Below, piece by piece: positions 23,870-32,712 of a DNA stretch of 64,000 bases. This DNA comes from Streptomyces rugosispiralis (GTDB lineage Bacteria; Actinomycetota; Actinomycetes; Streptomycetales; Streptomycetaceae). The stretch spans positions 620,001 to 684,000 of the forward strand of contig NZ_JANIAA010000001.1 in the NCBI RefSeq assembly GCF_024505145.1. The letters run 5' to 3'. A program made the position numbers and the translations under genes. Below the pieces are notes generated by a model. It saw only the letters and a program-made list of their open reading frames with translations, did not search any database and had not been told where the DNA came from. Numbering within the stretch: the stretch's first letter is position 1; every line of letters starts with the position of its first letter.

Positions 23870-26245
23870 ATGGGACACAGAAGAGGGCGCGTTGTCCAAG
23901 GGATCCTCGGTGCCGGGGCCCTGCTGGGCGCGCTGCTCGGGATCCCGCAGCAGGCCCACGCCGATCCGGCGCCGCCTCAGCCGACCGTCTGCAAACCGTG
24001 GGTGGTCATCTCCGCCTATGGCGCGGACGCCTCGGTCGGGCCGGGTGCCCCCTGGGGCAGCCCGGTCAACAGCCAGTACATCGGCGGGATCACCAACGCC
24101 CTGAAGGCGAAGGGCATCGGCACCGCCGCTCGTGATCCGGACGGCAATCCGCGGGCGGACGACGCCGTGGACATCCGCAACCTCTCCTACCCCGCGAACG
24201 CGTTGCAGTACTGGCCCTGGGAGCCCGGCTACAACGAGTCGCTGAAGCTGGGGACGGAGCAGCTCGCCCGCGAGGTGAGCTGGTACAACACCACCTGCGG
24301 CAAGGGCACCAACCTCATTCTGCTCGGGTACTCCATGGGTGCCCATCTGATGAAGCGGGCGATGCAGGATCCGCTGCTCCAGGCCAATCAGGAGGCCGTG
24401 GCCGCCGTGGTGAACGTCGCCGACCCCAGCCGGAGCAACGGCCAGCCGGGGATGGCGCAGAGCGGTCAGACGCGGACGGTGACGCCGGACTTCGCCCCGG
24501 CGGAGGCCCAGGCGGCCGACGGCGGACTGTTGCAGCGGGCCACGGTGCCGGAGACCTTCTCGGGCTTCCTCGGTGACGGCCGTTACCACGACATCTGCCG
24601 CACGGACGACCAGTTCTGCAACCGCCCCGGTCAGACCCTGCCCGGGGACTGGGTGGACATCGCCAAACGGGCCGCGGACAGCCAGGGGCCGCACGGCGAC
24701 TACGCACGCGGCGCCGACTCCACCGGCGCCCAGGCGGTGGAATCCGCGCTGACGCACCAGGCGGAACGGAACACCGTGCCACCGGGACCGCCACCGGCCC
24801 CCGGGACCGGTGACTCCAACCCGCCGGACATTCCACCGCCCCCGCAGGGGCGGCCGGACGACCCTCCGGCGCCGCCGAACGACCCGAACGACAAGTCCTG
24901 CGCACCGCACGGCGACACCGACGCGACGGGCGCCGCGGCCATCAGGGAGGCGTGCGCGGTGGTCGGGGCCGACACCTGGTACACCTGGGGCGGCGGCCAC
25001 GGGGTGAATCCGCCGGGGGCCACCTTCGGCCATGTGGACTCCTCGGACCCGGAGCGGAGCCGGAACGACCCCGACCGCAAGGGCTTCGACTGCTCGGGGT
25101 TCGTCCGCTACGCGTTCTACAAGGCCACCGGCTATGACGTGCTGGGCGACCGCACGGCGGAGCAGATGTACAACGCCTCGTGGCCGGTGCGGATGACGGC
25201 GGGGCAGGGCGAGGGCGCGCTGCGCCCCGGCGATCTGGTGTTCTTCGGCACCTCGGGCAATATCCACCACACCGCGATCTATCTGGGCAACGGGCAGATC
25301 GCCGAGGCCCCGCAGTCCGATGAGAAGATCCGGGTGGCCCCGCTGCGCGGCCACGACGACTACACCGGTGCCGTGCGGATCAGTGGCGCGGGGGGTGGCG
25401 GCGGTGGTGACGCGCCCCATTCCACCTGGGGCACCAATGTGCGCACCCACACCGAGCCGTCCGCCGGGTCGGCGGTGCACTCCACCTTCCCCGGGCCGAC
25501 GGGGATCCGGGTCGACTGCCAGCGGCGTGCCGAGCGGGTCACCTCCGAGGGCTACACCAGCGATGTGTGGTCGCATCTGCCGGACGACGGCGGCAGTTGG
25601 GTCAGCAACATCTATGTGAAGGGGCCGGAGTGGATTCCGGGTGTCCCGGCGTGTGACGGCGATCCGGGCCAGGGCGGTCCGCCCGGTGACGGCGCCGGAT
25701 CGCGGCGCGAGACCTGGGGCACCGATGTCGCCCTGCGCGGCGGCCCGTCCTCGAAGGCCCAGGCGACGGACGTGCTGCCGAAGCCGACGACGGTGCGCGT
25801 CGACTGCCAGGCGCGGGGCGAGGAGGTCACCGCGGACGGCGTCACCAACGACGCGTGGGCCCATCTGCCGGACCGCAACGCGTGGGTGTCCAACATCTAC
25901 GTCCGGGGCGGCGCCTGGCTCGAGGGCGTTCCCGAATGCGACACCAACCAGGGCGGGGGCTACGGCGACAATGTCGACTTCCGTGACACGTGGGGCGATG
26001 ACGTACGCGTCCACCGGGACCCCGCGCAGGGCTCACCGGCGGTGACCACGCTCCAGGGTCCCGGCCAGGTGCGGGTCCACTGCCAGGTCCACGCGGAGCG
26101 GGTGACGGCCGAGGGCTATACCAATGACGCCTGGAGCTACCTGTCCGACCGCCAGGGATGGATCAGCAACATCTATCTCAAGGGCGGTGCGTGGCAGGAC
26201 GGGGTGCCGCTCTGCGCGCCGGGCAATCCGCCGCCGGGGAGGTGA
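23870..26245 (+). CDS. Secreted cutinase-NlpC/P60-SH3 multidomain hydrolase
   Basis: A 791-aa exported protein with an unusual architecture. Residues 1-31 are a signal peptide ending QAHA. Residues ~38-290 are a cutinase-type alpha/beta hydrolase with the nucleophile elbow GYSMGA (Ser155) and an HDICRTDDQFC segment that fits the acid/disulfide region. A Pro-rich linker follows (~300-345). Residues ~355-505 are an NlpC/P60 peptidase (Cys408 in GFDCSGFVRY, His466/467 in GNIHHTAIYLG). Three SH3-like repeats (~515-585, 610-680, 700-775) each begin TWG and end near NIY(V/L)(K/R)G. It should hydrolyse ester bonds and cell-wall peptides outside the cell. ATG 23870 follows GGGGGAGG. Confidence 0.92.
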   Translation: MGHRRGRVVQGILGAGALLGALLGIPQQAHADPAPPQPTVCKPWVVISAYGADASVGPGAPWGSPVNSQYIGGITNALKAKGIGTAARDPDGNPRADDAVDIRNLSYPANALQYWPWEPGYNESLKLGTEQLAREVSWYNTTCGKGTNLILLGYSMGAHLMKRAMQDPLLQANQEAVAAVVNVADPSRSNGQPGMAQSGQTRTVTPDFAPAEAQAADGGLLQRATVPETFSGFLGDGRYHDICRTDDQFCNRPGQTLPGDWVDIAKRAADSQGPHGDYARGADSTGAQAVESALTHQAERNTVPPGPPPAPGTGDSNPPDIPPPPQGRPDDPPAPPNDPNDKSCAPHGDTDATGAAAIREACAVVGADTWYTWGGGHGVNPPGATFGHVDSSDPERSRNDPDRKGFDCSGFVRYAFYKATGYDVLGDRTAEQMYNASWPVRMTAGQGEGALRPGDLVFFGTSGNIHHTAIYLGNGQIAEAPQSDEKIRVAPLRGHDDYTGAVRISGAGGGGGGDAPHSTWGTNVRTHTEPSAGSAVHSTFPGPTGIRVDCQRRAERVTSEGYTSDVWSHLPDDGGSWVSNIYVKGPEWIPGVPACDGDPGQGGPPGDGAGSRRETWGTDVALRGGPSSKAQATDVLPKPTTVRVDCQARGEEVTADGVTNDAWAHLPDRNAWVSNIYVRGGAWLEGVPECDTNQGGGYGDNVDFRDTWGDDVRVHRDPAQGSPAVTTLQGPGQVRVHCQVHAERVTAEGYTNDAWSYLSDRQGWISNIYLKGGAWQDGVPLCAPGNPPPGR

Positions 26246-26251
26246 CCGGGG

Positions 26252-28180
26252 TCAGCGGGCCGCCAGGTCGCGTACCGTGCGCAGCCCGGCGGTGACATCG
26301 GCGATGGTCGCGCAGTCGCCCACCGCCGCCCTCGCGGGCAGGACGAGGTCCGTCGGGGGCCGGCGGGTGGCGACGGCGTCGGCCAGGTCCGACAGCGCGG
26401 CCCGCAGCCGGGCCGCGAGGGCCGGGTCGGGCTGTGGGGCGCCCTGGTCGAGCCGTACACCGCAGGCCGTGACCGCGTCCACGATCTTCTCCAGCGCCAG
26501 CACCACCGGCCCCCAGGCCGCCAGGTCCCGGCCGAACGGCGGGTGTTCGGCACTGGCCACCTCCACCGCCCGGCGCGCGTCGGCGAGCGCGCGGTAGGCC
26601 TCGCGGCGCAGCCGCAGCCGGGTGGCGTACGGCGCCTCGGCGGTGAGCACCCGGTCGAGGTGGTCGCGGGTGGCGCGGACCGCGAGCGACAGCCGCACCG
26701 ACACCTGGGCGCGCGGGCCGCCGAGCCCGGGCAGCGCCCCGGCGGCCAGCACCACACCGCAGGCCAGGAGGGTGTCGGTGAGCCGGGTGAACCCGGGGTC
26801 GGTGTCGCCGCCGAGGTAGACCAGGGAGAGCAGCAGCGGGGTGAGCACGGCGGTCTGCAGGGCGAAGTGGCGTACCGAGACGGGGATCAGCGCGGAGCAG
26901 ACCGCCGCGACGGCCACCGGCCAGGTGCCGGGGTCGCCCGCGCCGGGGGCGAGCAGCGTGGCGAGGGCGCCGAAGACGGCCACTCCCACGGCGGTGCCGA
27001 GGGCGCGGGAGAGGGCCCGCGAGACCAGCGGGCCCATGTCGGGCTTGACCAGGAAGGCGGCCGTGGCGGGAAGCCAGTACCAGTGGTCGCCCGGGAGTTG
27101 CTGGGCGAGGGCGGTGCTGGCGCCCACGCACAGGGCCACCCGGGCGGCGTACTCCCGGCCCGCCGGGCCGAGCGCGCGGCGCAGCCGCTGCCGGTGGCCG
27201 GGGACGACCGCGCCGACGGGCGGCGCCGGTTCGCCGTCGAAGACCCGCGCGGCGAGCAGCACCGCCCGGTGCATGGCCACATTGCCCGCGGTGTCGGGTA
27301 CGGGGGCGGGCAGCCGGCCCGGTGGCAGTCCGGTCCGTACCGAGCGGGCCAGTTGGGCGGGGGTGCGGGCGATGCGCTCGGGGACGGGTTCGTCCTCCCA
27401 CAGGAGGGTCAGGATGCCCTCGCTGAGCGCTCCGGCCACCGCCAGCCGGTCGCGCGACCGCCGCTCCTCCTCGTCGACGCGGTGCAGGGGGAGCCGATGG
27501 GCGTAGAGGGCTTCGTACGCCGCGTCGTAGGCGGCGGACAGCTTGCGCCGGGCGGCCTGGCCGCCGTCGGTGCCGACCGCCGTCATCAGATCGGCCAGGG
27601 CGTCGTACACGGCGGCCACCGCCTCCCGTTCACCGGAGGGCGCGGCCTGGCGCGAGGGGATGACGCGTGGCAGCAGCGCGGCCATGGCGATCACCCATGC
27701 GGCGCCGATGAGCAGCAGGCCCGCCCGAGCCGGCGGGGACACCGGGAGGGGCATGCCCGCGCCGACCACGGCGAGCACCATGAGCTGCACCCCGGCGGAG
27801 GAGCAGACCGGGCCGATGGCGCTGATCGCGCCGGAGACCAGGCCGACGGCGGCGAGGGCGAGCGCGATCCACGTCCCGAGGCCGAGCGTGCCCAGCCAGG
27901 CCCCGGTCAGCAGCCCGACGGCCCCGGCGAGGGCGGGCAGCCCGATGCGCACGACACGGGTGGCGCGGGTGGCCGGGCGGTCGTTGATATGAGCGAACAT
28001 CGCGCCCAGCCCGGTGAGCATCCCGAACGGGGTGTGTCCCGACGCCACGCCGACGGCCACCACCGGTCCCACGCCGAGGGCTCCGCGGACCATCGCCGCC
28101 CACGGCACTGGACCCCGCAGCGCCCGCACCCCGCGCAGGGGGTGCGTCAGCCAGTCGGGCGGTGTGCGAAACGCGCGCAA
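26252..28180 (-). CDS. FUSC-family membrane protein (aromatic acid exporter-like)
   Basis: A 642-aa protein with two blocks of about five or six hydrophobic helices (roughly 30-165 and 370-500) separated by a soluble region. This is the arrangement of fusaric-acid-resistance/AaeB-type proteins. The second block includes YWLPATAAFLVKPDMG and RALGTAVGV, characteristic of FUSC domains. It probably exports aromatic or hydrophobic acids. TTG 28180 is chosen because GGAGG lies 4 nt upstream; the frame remains open further 5' but without such a site. It is convergent with the cutinase gene, 6 bp apart, and divergent from a ferredoxin operon. Confidence 0.87.
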   Translation of the reverse strand: MRAFRTPPDWLTHPLRGVRALRGPVPWAAMVRGALGVGPVVAVGVASGHTPFGMLTGLGAMFAHINDRPATRATRVVRIGLPALAGAVGLLTGAWLGTLGLGTWIALALAAVGLVSGAISAIGPVCSSAGVQLMVLAVVGAGMPLPVSPPARAGLLLIGAAWVIAMAALLPRVIPSRQAAPSGEREAVAAVYDALADLMTAVGTDGGQAARRKLSAAYDAAYEALYAHRLPLHRVDEEERRSRDRLAVAGALSEGILTLLWEDEPVPERIARTPAQLARSVRTGLPPGRLPAPVPDTAGNVAMHRAVLLAARVFDGEPAPPVGAVVPGHRQRLRRALGPAGREYAARVALCVGASTALAQQLPGDHWYWLPATAAFLVKPDMGPLVSRALSRALGTAVGVAVFGALATLLAPGAGDPGTWPVAVAAVCSALIPVSVRHFALQTAVLTPLLLSLVYLGGDTDPGFTRLTDTLLACGVVLAAGALPGLGGPRAQVSVRLSLAVRATRDHLDRVLTAEAPYATRLRLRREAYRALADARRAVEVASAEHPPFGRDLAAWGPVVLALEKIVDAVTACGVRLDQGAPQPDPALAARLRAALSDLADAVATRRPPTDLVLPARAAVGDCATIADVTAGLRTVRDLAAR

Positions 28181-28431
28181 GGATCCTCCGTGCGGTGGAA
28201 ATCGTGGGCCTCTTCGAACCGTACGTGAGCAATGCGGAACTTTCGTAACCTGCGTATTTCCGCCATGTGAGCCGCTGATGCCCCATCCCGCGCACAACCG
28301 GCCGTCGGTCCGCGGACCCGGGTGTGACCTGGTGTTTTGTACAGTCTTCCCGGACCGGCCGGTCGGCCTGTTCAGGGCGCACATGCCAGGCTCATATGTC
28401 TCGCTCCGTGGCCAGCTTCGTGCGGAGCGTG

Positions 28432-28460
28432 TTGTGCTGGATACGCGGGAGAACTAGCCT
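28432..28460 (+). promoter_or_regulatory. Candidate promoter of the ferredoxin-reductase operon
   Basis: TTGTGC (28432-28437), a 17-bp spacer, then TAGCCT (28455-28460). The -10 matches the Streptomyces TAGnnT form. Transcription would begin near 28467, about 63 nt before the ferredoxin start. Confidence 0.5.
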
Positions 28461-28471
28461 CCCTTCCGCCC

Positions 28472-28495
28472 GTTACCGAACATTCGTCTGGTAAC
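28472..28495. promoter_or_regulatory. Inverted repeat just downstream of the -10 element
   Basis: GTTACC (28472-28477) and GGTAAC (28490-28495) are exact inverted arms 12 bp apart, overlapping the predicted transcription start region of the ferredoxin operon. An operator is plausible, but the binding protein is unknown. Confidence 0.45.
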
Positions 28496-28529
28496 CGCCT
28501 TCCGTTGATCCCCAGTGCCGGAGAACGCC

Positions 28530-28727
28530 ATGCAGGTGACCTTGCATCAGGACAAATGCGTCGCCTCGGGGCAGTGTGTCCTCGCCGCCCAGGAGGTGTT
28601 CGACCAGCGGAACGAGGACGGCGTCGCCGTACTCCTCGACGACCGCCCGCCGGCCGAGCTGCACGAGGACGTCCGTCACGCGGCCGCCGTCTGCCCCGCC
28701 CTGGCGATCGCACTGGCCGACTCGTGA
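28530..28727 (+). CDS. Small [3Fe-4S]-type ferredoxin
   Basis: A 65-aa ferredoxin of the type that feeds electrons to actinobacterial P450s. The cysteine pattern is KCVASGQC (Cys-x5-Cys) and, near the end, VCPALAI, which predicts a single three-iron cluster. FDQRNEDGVAVLL is the usual central segment. ATG 28530 follows CCGGAGAACGCC. Its stop overlaps the GTG of the reductase gene (GTGA). No P450 gene adjoins, unlike the second ferredoxin in the window at 44248. Confidence 0.93.
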   Translation: MQVTLHQDKCVASGQCVLAAQEVFDQRNEDGVAVLLDDRPPAELHEDVRHAAAVCPALAIALADS

Positions 28728-29965
28728 GCGCACCGCGGAACGTCGTGATCGTGGGTGCCTCGGTCGCGGGGCTCACCGCGGCCGTCACACTGCGCGGCAA
28801 GGGGTACGACGGAAGGCTCACCCTCATCGGCGACGAGCCCCACACCCCCTACAACCGGCCGCCGTTGTCCAAGCAGATCCTGGCGGGCACCTGGGAGCCG
28901 GACCGGATCAAGCTGCGCACCAACGAGGAGCTGTCCGCCCTCGACGCGCGGCTGCTGTTCGGCAGATCCGCCACCGGTCTGGACACCGGCGCCCGCCGGG
29001 TGGTGCTGGACGGCGGCGACAGCGTCTCCTACGACACCCTGGTCATCGCCACCGGTGTCACCCCCAACAGCCTGCCCGGCGCCCACCATCTGGCCGGGGT
29101 GCATCTGCTGCGCACCCTCGACGACGCCCTCGCCCTGCGCGCCGATCTGCGCCGCGAGCCCGGTGTGAAGGTGGCGGTGGTCGGCGCGGGCTTCCTCGGC
29201 TCGGAGGCCGCGGCGGCGGCCCGCAGGATGCGGCTGGACGTCACCATGATCGACCCCCGGCCGGTGCCGATGCGACGGCAGTTCGGCGATCGGATAGCCG
29301 GCCTGGTCGGGCGGTTGCACAAGAAGAACGGGGTGTCCATGCGCTGTGGCACCGGGGTGCGGCGGTTCTTCGAGTCCCGCGGCCGGGTGACCGGGCTCGA
29401 ACTCACGGACGGCACACTGCTGGACGCCGATGTCGTGGTGGTCGCCATCGGCGCCGCCCCGGCGGTCGGCTGGCTGGCCGGGTCCGGCCTCGAGCTGGGC
29501 AACGGGGTCGAATGCGATCCCACCTGCCGAGCGGCGCCCGGCGTCTACGCGGCCGGTGATGTCGCGTCGTGGCACAACAACCACTTCGGCTGCCGGATGC
29601 GGCTGGAACACCGGCTGAACGCCACGGAACAGGCGCGGGCCGTCGCCCACAATGTGCTCGGCGAGAACGAGCCGTTCGCCCCCGTGCCGTACTTCTGGAC
29701 CGATCAGTACGACGCCCATATCCAGGCGTACGGCATCTTTCCCGCCGACGCCGAGCTCGCCGTGCTCCATGGCGAGCTCGAGGGCGGCCATTTCGTCGTC
29801 GCCTACGGACACCGGGGCCGGGTGGTCGGGGTGCTCGGCTGGAACAGCCCGTGCGAGCTGCGCAAACTGCGTCAACTCGTGGTTGACCGGGCACCGTGGG
29901 CAGCGATCCTGCCCGCTCCCCGGGCAGTGTGGCCCGGCCGACACCTCTCGGCCAGTCTCCGGTGA
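28724..29965 (+). CDS. FAD-dependent ferredoxin reductase
   Basis: A 413-aa NAD(P)H-ferredoxin reductase. The FAD site is VIVGASVAGLTAA with PPLSKQILAGTW after it. The NAD(P) site is VAVVGAGFLGSEAA. The second FAD motif is GVYAAGDVASW. The C-terminal reductase domain holds PYFWTDQYDAHIQAYG. It passes electrons from NAD(P)H to the ferredoxin encoded just upstream; GTG 28724 overlaps that gene's TGA, so the pair is translationally coupled. It closely resembles the reductase at 43061 in length and motifs. Confidence 0.94.
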   Translation: MSAPRNVVIVGASVAGLTAAVTLRGKGYDGRLTLIGDEPHTPYNRPPLSKQILAGTWEPDRIKLRTNEELSALDARLLFGRSATGLDTGARRVVLDGGDSVSYDTLVIATGVTPNSLPGAHHLAGVHLLRTLDDALALRADLRREPGVKVAVVGAGFLGSEAAAAARRMRLDVTMIDPRPVPMRRQFGDRIAGLVGRLHKKNGVSMRCGTGVRRFFESRGRVTGLELTDGTLLDADVVVVAIGAAPAVGWLAGSGLELGNGVECDPTCRAAPGVYAAGDVASWHNNHFGCRMRLEHRLNATEQARAVAHNVLGENEPFAPVPYFWTDQYDAHIQAYGIFPADAELAVLHGELEGGHFVVAYGHRGRVVGVLGWNSPCELRKLRQLVVDRAPWAAILPAPRAVWPGRHLSASLR

Positions 29966-29986
29966 CCGCGACGTCAATTTCCGGCC

Positions 29987-31477
29987 ATGCGCTCTCGCGA
30001 GGCTGGCCGGGTGCTGGTCCGACGTCTTCTCCCGCAACGTGTCGCCGTCGCTCCTGGTCACTGTCGGCTCCTAGGGCTCGCCGGGTCGGTGGCCCTGGCA
30101 GCGGGTGGGGCGACGGCCGGAGCGCTACCGGTGGGGGACGCCCTCACCCCTGACTCCGGGAGAGAGGCGCTCGGGCTGATCAGCACCTACTTCGGGCTGG
30201 TGCTGCTGATCGCGGCGTGGTGGCTGCTGGGGCGCGAGGTGCGCGGACCGAAACCGCCCGGCCCCCGCTCCCTGCTGATCACGCTCGCCACCTGGGCGGC
30301 TCCCCTGCTGCCCGGACCGCCGCTGTTCAGCCGGGATGTGTACAGCTATCTCGCCCAGGGCGCGATGGTGCACGCCCGCATCGACGTCTACACCCACGGC
30401 CCCGTCCGCCTCGGCGGACCGCTGGCCGACGAAGTGGCGCCGGTGTGGCAGCACACCCCGACGCCGTACGGCCCGGTCTCGCTGGCCTTCGAATCGGCCA
30501 TCGCCCACGCCTCGCGCGCCGAGCCGTCGCTCGGGGTGATCGGGCTGCGGCTGATCGCGCTGCTCGGGGTGGCGCTGATGGTGCTCGCGCTGCCCGTTCT
30601 GGCCCGCCGCTGCGGCACCGACCCGAGCGCCGCCCTGTGGCTGGGCGGCCTCAACCCGCTCCTGCTGCTGCATCTGGTGGGTGGGGCGCACAATGATGCC
30701 GTGATGCTTGGGCTGCTCGGGGCCGGACTGGTGGCCGCGACGGGTCGTTGGCCGGCCTGTGGCGCGGTGCTGGTCACGCTCGCCGCCCTGGTCAAGGCCC
30801 CGGCGGCGCTGGGGCTGCTCGCGGTCGCCACACTGTGGGCGCGCCGGGTGGAGGGCCGCAGGCGCCGCGTCGGCGCCGTGGCGGCCACCGCCGCGCTGTC
30901 CCTGGCCGCCACCGGAGTGGCGACGGCCGTGACCGGCACCGGCTACGGCTGGATCTCCGCGCTCACCACCCCGGCCTCACCGGACAACTGGGCGCTGACC
31001 AGCACCCTCGGCCGCGCCACCGGCGCCCTGCTGGAGGCCGTCGGCAGCGGTCTGGCCCCGCTGGCCGCGCCCGCGTGGCACGGTCTTGGGCTGCTGGCCA
31101 CCGCCGTGGCCATCGGGGTCGCCTGGCTGCGCCGGCCCCGCCCCCGGCCGGTGTACGCGCTGGGGCTGAGCCTGATCGCGGTGGCCGTGCTCGGCCCGGC
31201 GATCCGGCCCTGGTATGTGCTGTGGGGGCTGTTCGTGATCGCGGCGGCCGGTCCGGGCGGAACGGTGCGCAAGGCGGTGGTGGCCGGGAGCGGGGTGCTC
31301 GCGCTGGCCGTGCTGCCCAACGGGTTCGCGCCGGATTCGCGGCAGCTGACATACGCCGTGTGCGGGGGCGCGCTGGCGGTCTGCGCGCTGTGGTGCGTAC
31401 GGCATGCGCCGGGGTTCGCCACCGGCAACGCGCTGCCCGCCGTTTCCGGCGGCCATCGATCGGAGCGTTCGGCATGA
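29987..31477 (+). CDS. mptB: MptB-like polyprenol-phosphomannose-dependent alpha-1,6-mannosyltransferase
   Basis: A 496-aa GT-C-type glycosyltransferase with about 12-13 hydrophobic helices. The first large extracytoplasmic loop carries FSRDVYSYLAQGAMV, the Asp-containing active-site signature of MptA/MptB enzymes, followed by HTPTPYGPVSL. In Corynebacteriales such enzymes extend the mannan core of lipomannan using polyprenyl-phosphate-mannose outside the membrane. The role in Streptomyces is less clear. It begins 21 bp after the reductase stop and overlaps the next gene by ATGA, so it is the first of a three-gene membrane-glycosylation operon. Confidence 0.85.
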   Translation: MRSREAGRVLVRRLLPQRVAVAPGHCRLLGLAGSVALAAGGATAGALPVGDALTPDSGREALGLISTYFGLVLLIAAWWLLGREVRGPKPPGPRSLLITLATWAAPLLPGPPLFSRDVYSYLAQGAMVHARIDVYTHGPVRLGGPLADEVAPVWQHTPTPYGPVSLAFESAIAHASRAEPSLGVIGLRLIALLGVALMVLALPVLARRCGTDPSAALWLGGLNPLLLLHLVGGAHNDAVMLGLLGAGLVAATGRWPACGAVLVTLAALVKAPAALGLLAVATLWARRVEGRRRRVGAVAATAALSLAATGVATAVTGTGYGWISALTTPASPDNWALTSTLGRATGALLEAVGSGLAPLAAPAWHGLGLLATAVAIGVAWLRRPRPRPVYALGLSLIAVAVLGPAIRPWYVLWGLFVIAAAGPGGTVRKAVVAGSGVLALAVLPNGFAPDSRQLTYAVCGGALAVCALWCVRHAPGFATGNALPAVSGGHRSERSA

Positions 31478-32691
31478 CGGGGCCCACCACATCGCGCGGC
31501 CGGCTGGCGCTGGCGCTCACCCTCACCGTGGCGGTGGCGCTGTTCCTGGCCTTCGTCCCGCTGCACCGGCACTGGTTCGACCTCAACGTCTACTACGACG
31601 CCGTGGGCCACTGGGTGCGGGACGGCCGCATCTACGACTTCACCATCCCCGGCGCGGACGGGGCGGACTACGGCTTCACCTATCCGCCCTTCGCCGCGCT
31701 GTGCATGCTGCCGATGGCCCTGTTCACCTGGCCGGCCGCGATCACTCTCAGCATGGTGCTCAACGTGGCCGCCTCGGCCACCCTGCTCATCTGGCTGATC
31801 GGGCCGATCGTCCAGCGGCACGGCTGGAACAAGTGGTTCGCCTTCGTGGTGGCGGCCTGTCTGTTCGTCCTGCTGGAGCCGGTGCGGGACACCTTCAGCT
31901 TCGGGCAGGTCAATCTGCTGCTGCTGGTGCTGGTGTTCTTCGACGCCTGGCTGCTGTCCACGGGGCGCGGCCGGTTCGCCGGCTGCGGTATCGGGCTCGC
32001 CGCCGCCATCAAGCTCACCCCGGCGATCTTCATCGGCTATCTGCTGATCACCCGGCGGTGGCGCGCCGCGGCGACCGCCACGGGCACCGCCGCGGCCGCC
32101 ACCCTGCTGGCCCTGGCGGTGGCCCCGGGAGCCTCGCGGGTCTACTGGACCGAGGCGCTGTGGGACACCGACCGGATCGGGGTGCTCTCCTACGTCTCCA
32201 ACCAGTCGTGGGAAGGGGTGCTGGCCCGGCTGGTCGATCCGGTGCCGCCGAGCGGGATGGTGTGGGCGCTCGGGGTGCTCGCCGTGCTGGCCGTCTGGGC
32301 GCACCGGGTGCGCTGCGCGGTGGCCGTGGGGGACGAGCGGGCCGGGTTCGCGCTGACCGGGGTGGCGGCCTGTCTGATCAGCCCGATCACCTGGGTGCAC
32401 CATCTGGTGTGGCTGATTCCGGCGCTGGCGGTGCTGGTCGACAGCGGGCTGCGGCCGGACGCCCCACCGGCCCGGCGCAGGCTGCTGCTCCAGGTCGGAG
32501 CGCTGGTGTACGTGCTGCTGTGCAGCAGTGTGGTGTGGCTGTGGCGGTTCGACTCCACCGGGGTGGACGGCTTCCTCGGCAGCAACACCTACGTGTGGAT
32601 CTGCCTCGGCCTGCTGATCGCGCTCCCGCTGCGCGGTGCGCGTTCCGCGACGATGCTGAGCCAAGAGCCGTATCCGGCACGTATCCCATGA
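31474..32691 (+). CDS. GT87-family polyprenol-linked mannosyltransferase
   Basis: A 405-aa polytopic protein (about 10-11 helices) of the GT-C fold, DUF2029/GT87 group that includes mycobacterial PimE. The first periplasmic loop reads WFDLNVYYDAVGHWV, with the probable catalytic Asp, and is followed by YGFTYPPFAAL. The middle has INLL-like FGQVNLLLLVLVFFDAWLL in short segments, and LAAAIKLTPAIFIGYLL, which is typical of the family. ATG 31474 overlaps the previous TGA. It probably adds a mannose (alpha-1,2 in relatives) to a lipid-linked glycan made by its neighbour. Confidence 0.87.
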   Translation: MTGPTTSRGRLALALTLTVAVALFLAFVPLHRHWFDLNVYYDAVGHWVRDGRIYDFTIPGADGADYGFTYPPFAALCMLPMALFTWPAAITLSMVLNVAASATLLIWLIGPIVQRHGWNKWFAFVVAACLFVLLEPVRDTFSFGQVNLLLLVLVFFDAWLLSTGRGRFAGCGIGLAAAIKLTPAIFIGYLLITRRWRAAATATGTAAAATLLALAVAPGASRVYWTEALWDTDRIGVLSYVSNQSWEGVLARLVDPVPPSGMVWALGVLAVLAVWAHRVRCAVAVGDERAGFALTGVAACLISPITWVHHLVWLIPALAVLVDSGLRPDAPPARRRLLLQVGALVYVLLCSSVVWLWRFDSTGVDGFLGSNTYVWICLGLLIALPLRGARSATMLSQEPYPARIP

Positions 32692-32712
32692 CCGACAGGA
32701 GTGTCCGGACCG

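Larger units (their letters stand above)
28181..28529. other. 349-bp divergent intergenic region, FUSC / ferredoxin
   Basis: No gene is visible here. It holds the likely ferredoxin promoter (28432-28460), an inverted repeat GTTACC/GGTAAC (28472-28495), and an AT-richer patch around 28225-28260. That patch contains the 13-mer TGCGGAACTTTCG, also found at 45249-45261. Confidence 0.7.

Noticed and set aside
23867..26014. A 715-codon antisense frame opposite the cutinase-NlpC gene.
   Set aside because: The plus strand has a signal peptide and several catalytic motifs in order; the antisense product has none.
26543..28228. A 561-codon plus-strand frame opposite the FUSC gene.
   Set aside because: It is a shadow of the exporter; composition is Gly/Arg/His-rich with no hydrophobic pattern or motif.
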